From assembly GCA_039105265.1 (NCBI GenBank), contig JAPFFF010000059.1, positions 1 to 64,000 of the forward strand: a stretch of 64,000 bases of DNA, read 5' to 3'. The DNA is from Tritrichomonas musculus (taxonomy: Eukaryota > Parabasalia > Tritrichomonadida > Tritrichomonadidae). The notes under the pieces are model-generated. The model made no database searches. It had not been told where the DNA came from and worked only from the letters and a program-made list of their open reading frames with translations. A program made the translations under genes and the position numbers. This document shows, in pieces, positions 1-10,700 of the stretch (position 1 is the first letter of the stretch; every line of letters starts with the position of its first letter).

Positions 1-3000
1 GATATGCAGGAACGGGGGGGCGGTGAACACTGATGCATATGTGATAATCAGATATGCAGGAACGGTGGGGGGGGTGAACACTGATGCATATGTGATAATC
101 AGATATGCAGGAACGGGGGGGGGCGGTGAACACTGATGCATATGTGATAATCAGATATGCAGGAACGGTGGGGGCGGTGAACACTGATGCATATGTGATA
201 ATCAGATATGCAGGAACGGTGGGGGCGGTGAACACTGATGCATATGTGATAATCAGATATGCAGGAACGGTGGGGGCGGTGAACACTGATGCATATGTGA
301 TAATCAGATATGCAGGAACGGTGGGGGCGGTGAACACTGATGCATATGTGATAATCAGATATGCAGGAACGGTGGGGGCGGTGAACACTGATGCATATGT
401 GATAATCAGATATGCAGGAACGGGGGGGGCGGTGAACACTGATGCATATGTGATAATCAGATATGCAGGAACGGGGGGGGGCGGTGAACACTGATGCATA
501 TGTGATAATCAGATATGCAGGAACGGGGGGGCGGTGAACACTGATGCATATGTGATAATCAGATATGCAGGAACGGTGGGGGCGGTGAACACTGATGCAT
601 ATGTGATAATCAGATATGCAGGAACGGGGGGGCGAGGGAACACTGATGCATATGTGATAATCAGATATGCAGGAACGGGGGGGGCGGTGAACACTGATGC
701 ATATGTGATAATCAGATATGCAGGAACGGTGGGGGCGGTGAACACTGATGCATATGTGATAATCAGATATGCAGGAACGGTGGGGGCGGTGAACACTGAT
801 GCATATGTGATAATCAGATATGCAGGAACGGGGGGGGGCGGTGAACACTGATGCATATGTGATAATCAGATATGCAGGAACGGTGGGGGCGGTGAACACT
901 GATGCATATGTGATAATCAGATATGCAGGAACGGTGGGGGCGGTGAACACTGATGCATATGTGATAATCAGATATGCAGGAACGGTGGGGGCGGTGAACA
1001 CTGATGCATATGTGATAATCAGATATGCAGGAAGGAACACTGATGCATATGTGATAATCAGATATGCAGGAACGGGGGGGGCGGTGAACACTGATGCATA
1101 TGTGATAATCAGATATGCAGGAACGGGGGGGGCGGTGAACACTGATGCATATGTGATAATCAGATATGCAGGAACGGTGGGGGCGGTGAACACTGATGCA
1201 TATGTGATAATCAGATATGCAGGAACGGTGGGGGCGGTGAACACTGATGCATATGTGATAATCAGATATGCAGGAACGGGGGGGGGCGGTGAACACTGAT
1301 GCATATGTGATAATCAGATATGCAGGAACGGTGGGGGCGGTGAACACTGATGCATATGTGATAATCAGATATGCAGGAACGGTGGGGGCGGTGAACACTG
1401 ATGCATATGTGATAATCAGATATGCAGGAACGGATGGGGGCAGGAACGGTGGGGGGTGAACACTGATGCATATGTGATAATCAGATATGCAGGAACGGTG
1501 GGGGCGGTGAACACTGATGCATATGTGATAATCAGATATGCAGGAACGGTGGGGGCGGTGAACACTGATGCATATGTGATAATCAGATATGCAGGAACGG
1601 GGGGGGGCGGGAACACTGATGCATATGTGATAATCAGATATGCAGGAACGGTGGGGGCGGTGAACACTGATGCATATGTGATAATCAGATATGCAGGAAC
1701 GGTGGGGGCGGTGAACACTGATGCATATGTGATAATCAGATATGCAGGAACGGGGGGGGGCGGTGAACACTGATGCATATGTGATAATCAGATATGCAGG
1801 AACGGTGGGGGCGGTGAACACTGATGCATATGTGATAATCAGATATGCAGGAACGGTGGGGGCGGTGAACACTGATGCATATGTGATAATCAGATATGCA
1901 GGAACGGTGGGGGCGGTGAACACTGATGCATATGTGATAATCAGATATGCAGGAACGGGGGGGGCGGTGAACACTGATGCATATGTGATAATCAGATATG
2001 CAGGAACGGTGGGGGCGGTGAACACTGATGCATATGTGATAATCAGATATGCAGGAACGGGGGGGGGGTGAACACTGATGCATATGTGATAATCAGATAT
2101 GCAGGAACGGTGGGGGCGGTGAACACTGATGCATATGTGATAATCAGATATGCAGGAACGGTGGGGGCGGTGAACACTGATGCATATGTGATAATCAGAT
2201 ATGCAGGAACGGTGGGGGCGGTGAACACTGATGCATATGTGATAATCAGATATGCAGGAACGGGGGGGGCGGTGAACACTGATGCATATGTGATAATCAG
2301 ATATGCAGGAACGGTGGGGGCGGTGAACACTGATGCATATGTGATAATCAGATATGCAGGAACGGTGGGGGCGGTGAACACTGATGCATATGTGATAATC
2401 AGATATGCAGGAACGGTGGGGGCGGTGAACACTGATGCATATGTGATAATCAGATATGCAGGAACGGGGGGGCGGTGAACACTGATGCATATGTGATAAT
2501 CAGATATGCAGGAACGGTGGGGGCGGTGAACACTGATGCATATGTGATAATCAGATATGCAGGAACGGTGGGGGCGGTGAACACTGATGCATATGTGATA
2601 ATCAGATATGCAGGAACGGTGGGGGCGGTGAACACTGATGCATATGTGATAATCAGATATGCAGGAACGGGGGGGCGGTGAACACTGATGCATATGTGAT
2701 AATCAGATATGCAGGAACGGTGGGGGCGGTGAACACTGATGCATATGTGATAATCAGATATGCAGGAACGGTGGGGGCGGTGAACACTGATGCATATGTG
2801 ATAATCAGATATGCAGGAACGGTGGGGGCGGTGAACACTGATGCATATGTGATAATCAGATATGCAGGAACGGTGGGGGCGGTGAACACTGATGCATATG
2901 TGATAATCAGATATGCAGGAACGGTGGGGGCGGTGAACACTGATGCATATGTGATAATCAGATATGCAGGAACGGTGGGGGCGGTGAACACTGATGCATA

Positions 3001-4510
3001 TGTGATAATCAGATATGCAGGAACGGTGGGGGCGGTGAACACTGATGCATATGTGATAATCAGATATGCAGGAACGGTGGGGGCGGTGAACACTGATGCA
3101 TATGTGATAATCAGATATGCAGGAACGGTGGGGGCGGTGAACACTGATGCATATGTGATAATCAGATATGCAGGAACGGTGGGGGCGGTGAACACTGATG
3201 CATATGTGATAATCAGATATGCAGGAACGGTGGGGGCGGTGAACACTGATGCATATGTGATAATCAGATATGCAGGAACGGTGGGGGCGGTGAACACTGA
3301 TGCATATGTGATAATCAGATATGCAGGAACGGTGGGGGCGGTGAACACTGATGCATATGTGATAATCAGATATGCAGGAACGGTGGGGGCGGTGAACACT
3401 GATGCATATGTGATAATCAGATATGCAGGAACGGGGGAGGCGGTGAACACTGATGCATATGTGATAATCAGATATGCAGGAACGGTGGGGGCGGTGAACA
3501 CTGATGCATATGTGATAATCAGATATGCAGGAACGGGGGGGCGGTGAACACTGATGCATATGTGATAATCAGATATGCAGGAACGGTGGGGGCGGTGAAC
3601 ACTGATGCATATGTGATAATCAGATATGCAGGAACGGTGGGGGCGGTGAACACTGATGCATATGTGATAATCAGATATGCAGGAACGGTGGGGGCGGTGA
3701 ACACTGATGCATATGTGATAATCAGATATGCAGGAACGGTGGGGGCGGTGAACACTGATGCATATGTGATAATCAGATATGCAGGAACGGTGGGGGCGGT
3801 GAACACTGATGCATATGTGATAATCAGATATGCAGGAACGGTGGGGGCGGTGAACACTGATGCATATGTGATAATCAGATATGCAGGAACGGTGGGGGCG
3901 GTGAACACTGATGCATATGTGATAATCAGATATGCAGGAACGGTGGGGGCGGTGAACACTGATGCATATGTGATAATCAGATATGCAGGAACGGTGGGGG
4001 CGGTGAACACTGATGCATATGTGATAATCAGATATGCAGGAACGGTGGGGGCGGTGAACACTGATGCATATGTGATAATCAGATATGCAGGAACGGTGGG
4101 GGCGGTGAACACTGATGCATATGTGATAATCAGATATGCAGGAACGGTGGGGGCGGTGAACACTGATGCATATGTGATAATCAGATATGCAGGAACGGTG
4201 GGGGCGGTGAACACTGATGCATATGTGATAATCAGATATGCAGGAACGGTGGGGGCGGTGAACACTGATGCATATGTGATAATCAGATATGCAGGAACGG
4301 CGGGGGCGGTGAACACTGATGCATATGTGATAATCAGATATGCAGGAACGGTGGGGGCGGTGAACACTGATGCATATGTGATAATCAGATATGCAGGAAC
4401 GGCGGGAGGCGGTGAACACTGATGCATATGTGATAATCAGATATGCAGGAACGGCGGGAGGCGGTGAACACTGATGCATATGTGATAATCAGATATGCAG
4501 GAACGGCTTT
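1..4510. repeat. 51-bp tandem satellite array, about 88 units
   Basis: A 51-bp unit is repeated head to tail from the window edge to about 4510, where the last copy decays into unrelated AT-rich DNA. Each unit has a G-rich core (GGTGGGGGCGG, with length variants) and an AT-rich part containing TGATGCATATG and CAGATATGCAGG. Because 51 is a multiple of 3, several frames on both strands stay open as 17-residue repeats. These are not credible genes: the open frames break wherever the G run changes length and there is no non-repetitive coding sequence. Units from about 2700 to 4300 are nearly uniform. The first 2.7 kb has many G-run variants and a few shortened units (near 1030, 1435 and 1610). 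The last units carry GGCGGGAGGCGG. The left end lies outside the window. A centromeric or subtelomeric role is possible but unproven. Confidence 0.97.
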
Positions 4511-4717
4511 AGGCGTTGAACAATCATACCTATATTAAATTATTAAATAAATTTAAGATTAAAAAATATTATGATTTATATTTTTTAATCCTTAAAATAT
4601 TTTCTCCATATAATTTTTTTTTTAATTTCAAATATAAAAATATAATCATATACTATATATATATATTTTAATTTCTAAATTTTTAAATACTATTAAAACT
4701 CTAATTTTTTTTAATAA

Positions 4718-5394
4718 ATTAGAGGTGCGAGAGCTGAGGACATATATCAGATTTTTTTAATATTTTAAAAATAAATATATATTTATGCTTAAAATAAAAT
4801 TACAAAATATTAATGGATTATTTTTGGATGGGAATAAAATATTAATGTTTTAAAAAATTGTGAATAAGTTAATTCAAAATAAAATAAAAATTCAATTTAT
4901 TTTTGGTCATATTATTTTTATAACTTTAGAATTATCTCATTTTATTCTTGGCCAAAAATTTAGGCGTCAAATATTAACCTAATATTTTATATATGTATAA
5001 AATATAAATGAATATGTTAAAACTCTTATATTATTGATGTATGACGATATTTTCCATTTTAATAGCATTTCTTTTCATTTTCTGCTCTGCACAATAACTT
5101 GTTTATTAAATTTATAAGTAAAGACTATTAACCATTTATTGTTATAATTATTTTTACGATTAATAAATTGATTCATAAATCATGCTTTTGTTAAATTGAT
5201 TTTTTTATGATTTTTGATGGTGTTAATAACTTTTGTTTTTAATATTTTGTGATGATGAATGATTATATTTTATAAATAATACTTATATATATAAATAATT
5301 TTGAAATTGTTTTTGAAAAATATTTTTTATTTATGGAGATAATTATAAATTAAATTTTAAAAAAATACGTTATTTTAGCTCTCGCACCTCTAAT
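4718..5394. mobile_element. Short TIR element (MITE-like), 18-bp perfect inverted repeats
   Basis: ATTAGAGGTGCGAGAGCT at 4718-4735 recurs as its exact reverse complement at 5377-5394. The inner 14 bases (GAGGTGCGAGAGCT) are flanked by TA on each side, which fits a Tc1/mariner-type TA target duplication. The approximately 640 bp between the repeats is AT-rich with no coding frame, so this would be a non-autonomous element. Its family is not identified. Flanks 4511-4717 and 5395-6000 are AT-rich and I see nothing else in them. Confidence 0.6.
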
Positions 5395-6038
5395 AAATTT
5401 AACTTTATAATTTTTTTTAAATAAAATCATTAATGTTAATCTTTTTGGAAAGAAAAAAAACACATTGACCTTAAAGAATGGAAAGTAACACATAAATCAG
5501 TATTGCAATTTGATAATTCTTCAATAGTATTTGCTATTATATATTCCCATAATTATTATATCAATATTTAATTTGGTATCAGTACACTAGGGATAGACTA
5601 ACCAGGAATTCGATGTTCTCCAACAATTAACAATTTTGATATATAGGGGGTCCAGAAAAACCGTAACATCAGAAAATTTATGAACTGAGCGGCCAAATTT
5701 AAATATAATTTTTATATTTATAGTTATTATTTCATGAATTATGTTTATATTATAAAAAGAGTTTTATTTGTACTTTCCTATAACAAATTATAGAAATTTG
5801 AAATAATTCAAAAAAATTAAATTAAAAAAATACATTTATTTTTTTTTTTTTATTATGAATTTTGATTTCCGATCAATTGCTTTTTTTCTACATATTAAAG
5901 GAGAAGAACCAAAAAAATCCAAAGTTAAATAAATGATACTTTTCATAAGAATATAACTGGGTATTCAACAGTTACCAAATATATCCATGAATCAAAAATT
6001 CCTTTAAAAAGTGACGCTAATGAAAAAATTATATAAAA

Positions 6039-6352
6039 TTGGACCATTTTCATTTACATCAATTAATTTTAAAGGTTCTAAAAGATTATCCTTTTTCATC
6101 TATTAGAGGAATTTCTGAGATCACAAGCATTCCAAAATCAAGTGTATATGATATGCTCACTCGTGAACTTCATTTTGTTTTGGTTCATTTAAAGCGGGTC
6201 ACTCAATTTTTAAATTCATCTCAAAAAGTTGCAAGGGTTGAAATTTCAAAAAGCTTATTGAAAACACTTCCAAAAGCTAGTCATCAAAACTATATTTTTT
6301 TTATACAGGTGATGAGCATTATATCCTAAAAAAAAGTCAATCGGCATACTGA
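6039..6352 (+). pseudogene. mariner-type transposase relic
   Basis: The open frame encodes a helix-turn-helix stretch (SIRGISEITSIPKSSVYDML) followed by a segment of the pattern LKRVTQFLNSSQKVARV and then NYIFF. This is the arrangement at the end of the DNA-binding part of mariner transposases, where F(T)GDE normally opens the catalytic domain. Here the TGDEHYI continuation lies in a different frame, just after a T-rich run near 6300, and stops within about 10 codons. The rest of the catalytic DDE/D domain is not readable downstream. It is therefore a truncated and frameshifted copy. Possible termini with a weak shared motif (CAGAAAAACCG-like) occur near 5646 and 6690, but I do not regard them as established. 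Confidence 0.6.
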
Positions 6353-7773
6353 ATTGATCGAGCATATCATTGATTCTTTTTGTAACCCTTTTCGGAATTG
6401 AGTAATATTCTTTGAAAAAGCAATTAACACGATTTAAATCTATTTTTTTAGTGCATAACTTATTTCATATGGCTTCATATGTTATATTTTCTAAAACAAA
6501 TTACACAGCTTTCATTCAAATAAATTGAGTTGTGATTTAATGGTCGTCTGAGATTCGATGGAGGAGTTGATGCTAGGCTAAGGAATGACAAAAAGAATAT
6601 AAAATTTTAAATGCCACATAAAAACTGCAAAACTGTTAATTTTTAATTTGAGAAGATCTGGAAAATCGGTTTTTTCTGCCCTTTTTTTCTGTAGAAGCCT
6701 TTTTTATGCAAATATGAAAAAAGCACTATTTTTAATATTTATTTATTCATCATTATTCTACTCATGATAACATGAAAAATATATCAATTTCATATTTGGC
6801 CAAAATTTCCAACTTTTTTTTTCGAATACACCTTTCATCATAAAAAAATTGAATGAACTTTACCTGGATAATGACCTTTGATGATCATGATTTTAACCAT
6901 ATAAAAATCGTAATATATTTATTTTTGAATAAAATCATAAGCATTTTTTTAATAACCAATAATACTGATTAATCAATCATTTGATATATACATATTATAA
7001 ATAAAATGAAAATTTTAATTAATTTAATATGAATATAATTTTTCCTTTTTTTATTAAGATAAAATTATTTTATTTTTTCCTCTGAAAAAGTGGGTAAGAA
7101 AAAGACGTTAACTCTTTTATTATTTGGTGAAATAAATATTAATTCCAAACTTTGCTTTTATTTTGAATTAGATGTGAATTTCCAAATGATATGATATTTC
7201 AAAAAGTTAAATATTTTAATTCGAAATTTTGAATTTATTCTTATTTGTTTAATTTTTTAAAGTCTTTTTTTATTTTAAATGATATAATTATATAGAATTA
7301 TGTTTATGTTCATCAAGCCAATTTTTTAAAAAAACGAGGAAGTTGATTCAGTTTTATTATCAAAAATTTATGTTAAAAAAAAAAAACGTTTTTAATAAAT
7401 ATTATAAAATACCTGTATAGTTTAATAGGTAAATGATATATTTTTTATTATATACTTATAAATGAGAATTATTTAATATAATAATTATATATTTTTCTTT
7501 TAATCGATGTTAAAATGCATATAAATTTGTTTCTCTAAAAAAGTAAATTGAAAAGAATTCAATATTTTAATTAATCAATGAAAAAACAATAGGATTTTTG
7601 AGAATAGGTTTCAATTTGAAACGATAATTTAAATTATATGATGTATTTTAATTCTAAAATATCTTTGAATATATGTGTTTATTAATAATATAATATATCA
7701 ATTATGTTTTATTTTAATAAAATATATGATATAATAATATATTTTTAACAAATGTTCAAAAATTATTAAGATA
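6353..7773. other. AT-rich intergenic DNA, no gene seen
   Basis: No coding frame, tRNA-like fold or clear repeat is visible. The first approximately 330 bp is probably decayed mariner sequence. Confidence 0.6.
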
Positions 7774-10700
7774 ATGAATCATCTTTATAAAATATATTCA
7801 ATTTTTATTAAAAAAATGCTTTCTCTTTTATTTCTACTTGGATTAATAACCAAAGAATCCAATCAAGACTACGTTAATCATGAATACAATGGTTTGATTT
7901 CACCTGAGCAAATAATTACTTCTAATAGTAACATCAAGCAAATATCAGGGTGCCGTTTTATTAATATCGAATCACCTCAGAAAAATTATTATATCAGGAT
8001 CAATTCGAATCCTGTTGATATTTTCGATAACGTTTTCGAAAATAATGTTGAGAACAATAATTACCCTGCAATATTTTGGATTGAAAACAATCAAAATGAA
8101 ATCAAGATCAAGAATTGTACATTCACAAAAATAGTTGGCAAGAGTTCAGCAGATGGGAGCATATTGAATTCTGATTCGACGACATTGATTATATTTGAAG
8201 AATGCAAATTCAACAATTGTGGTATTGGATCCACGAAAGCACTGGTTGACTTCAAAAGCATTAAAGATGGCGCAGGAACATGTCGATTCACATCTTGTTC
8301 TTTTTATTATGACAAATCTGAACAATCGTGCCAAGTCATTGTTGCATTGTCATCGGGGATCACTTTCGAATCATGCGAATTCACTCGATGCAAGTCAAAC
8401 ACAATCCATCTTAATGTTCAACCAACAACATCAGCGACAACAACAGGAAATTTTGAATTCATCGATAACAAAATATATGAAATGAGATCACAATTCATTC
8501 GAGGAAATAATGTTCAAGGAAAAATCAATATCAGCAGCAACTTATTCAGAGACATCAGGTTAAGTGGCAGTTATTTCATCTACATTGAGCATGATCAGCA
8601 ATTTATCGAATTAAATAATAACACATTTTCAACCTTCGTTGTTGATGGAAACGACAACATCAACTTTGGAGGCATTTCGACATGCCTCAAGTGCACGACG
8701 TCATCTCACTATAAAATTTCTTTCTTTCAAAACAATTTTTACGACATTAAAAATTTATGTTCAAGTTCGCCATACAATTATGGCGGCGCCATTCAAATTG
8801 GATTTTCGAATGAATTTGAGAACATCGAACTCAACATCAGCAAATGCGAATTCAAACGGAACAAAACACCAAAGCACGGTGGCGCTCTTGCAATCCAAAC
8901 ATACTCGAGTATTTATATCGCAGAAAGCACATTTGAATTGAATGAAGCCGACGCAGCTGGAACCATTTCCAAACTCTTATCCACGAAACACGAAGGCCGA
9001 GGCGGAGCCATATTCATAAGCTCATTAAAAACAGATACGAATTCGATGGGCCAAATAACAATAGAAAATTGTCTTTTTAACAAAAATGCGGCTTTTGATG
9101 GATTTTCGATCTATTTTGAAGGTGAAGAATTAGAAACTGTTCCAACAATCGCCAGCAATAAGTTCTACAACAATTACAATGTGAATGATTCGCCAAACGA
9201 TGGCGGTTGCGTTGCCTCAGAAATTTTGAATGTTGATAAAATTTCGGTTGAAGAACAAAACGAATTTGCTAATTATGAGCTTGGAAGGGGAACAGAAAAG
9301 TTCATTTATGTTTCTAATTCTGGAGAAAAACTTCCTGATCAAACATCAGCGCCGATGCCAACGCCTGAGCCGACAAAAACGCCGATTCCTGGCTCCAATG
9401 CCAATTTCATTGATAAAAGCTTCGAAGGCGCTTTTTCATATCAGCAAGCAGTTACTTCTAACAGTAACATCAAGCAAATATCAGGGTGCCGTTTTATTAA
9501 TATCGAATCACCTCAGAAAAATTATTATATCAGGATCAATTCGAATCCTGTTGATATTTTCGATAACGTTTTCGAAAATAATGTTGAGAACAATAATTAC
9601 CCTGCAATATTTTGGATTGAAAACAATCAAAATGAAATCAAGATCAAGAATTGTACATTCACAAAAATAGTTGGCAAGAGTTCAGCAGATGGGAGCATAT
9701 TGAATTCTGATTCGACGACATTGATTATATTTGAAGAATGCAAATTCAACAATTGTGGTATTGGATCCACGAAAGCACTGGTTGACTTCAAAAGCATTAA
9801 AGATGGCGCAGGAACATGTCGATTCACATCTTGCTCTTTTTATTATGACAAATCTGAACAATCGTGCCAAATCATTGTTGCATTGTCATCGGGGATCACT
9901 TTCGAATCATGCGAATTCACTCGATGCAAGTCAAACACAATCCATCTTAATGTTCAACCAACAACATCAGCGACAACAACAGGAAATTTTGAATTCATCA
10001 ATAACAAAATATATGAAATGAGATCACAATTCATTCGAGGAAATAATGTTCAAGGAAAAATCAATATCAGCAGCAACTTATTCAGAGACATCAGGTTAAG
10101 TGGCAGTTATTTCATCTACATTGAGCATGATCAGCAATTTATCGAATTAAATAATAACACATTTTCAACCTTTGTTGTTGATGGAAACGACAACATCAAC
10201 TTTGGAGGCATCTCGACATGCCTCAAGTGCACAAATAATCAATTATCATCAAGATGTAGTATGACATATGATCATTGTAACTTCTGTGATATTGTAAATT
10301 CATGCTCAATGTCAAACGGAGGAGCAATTCAATTTGGCTTTTCATCTGATTTCAATCAAAATGACCTTATTCTGTCCAATTGTCATTTCAGGTACAACCA
10401 AGCTGGAAAAAACGGAGGAGCTGTTGCCATTCAAACCTTTGGATCAGTCACGATTCAGTCCTGCTTGTTTGAGGACAACAAAGCGAACGGCAATCATGAA
10501 TCATCAATTGAATTATTGGCGGATAAAGAAGGACGTGGTGGAGCTTTGTTCATAAGCATTGGAAATGCTACTGACCATGCAGAAAGACTTGTTATTAAGC
10601 AATGCACATTCAAAAGGAACGTGGCATACGATGCTTATTCAATCTATATTGAAGGAGAAAACTCGGATGCTGTTTTTGAGATTACTGGAAACGAGTTTTT

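Noticed and set aside
99-4479. Long open frames on both strands in the satellite (up to about 600 codons)
   Set aside because: They exist only because the 51-bp unit is a multiple of three without stops in several frames. They are 17-residue repeats in both strands and break with G-run length, with no unique sequence.
1-4510. CRISPR-like array
   Set aside because: The repeats are contiguous with no unique spacers, and the genome is eukaryotic.
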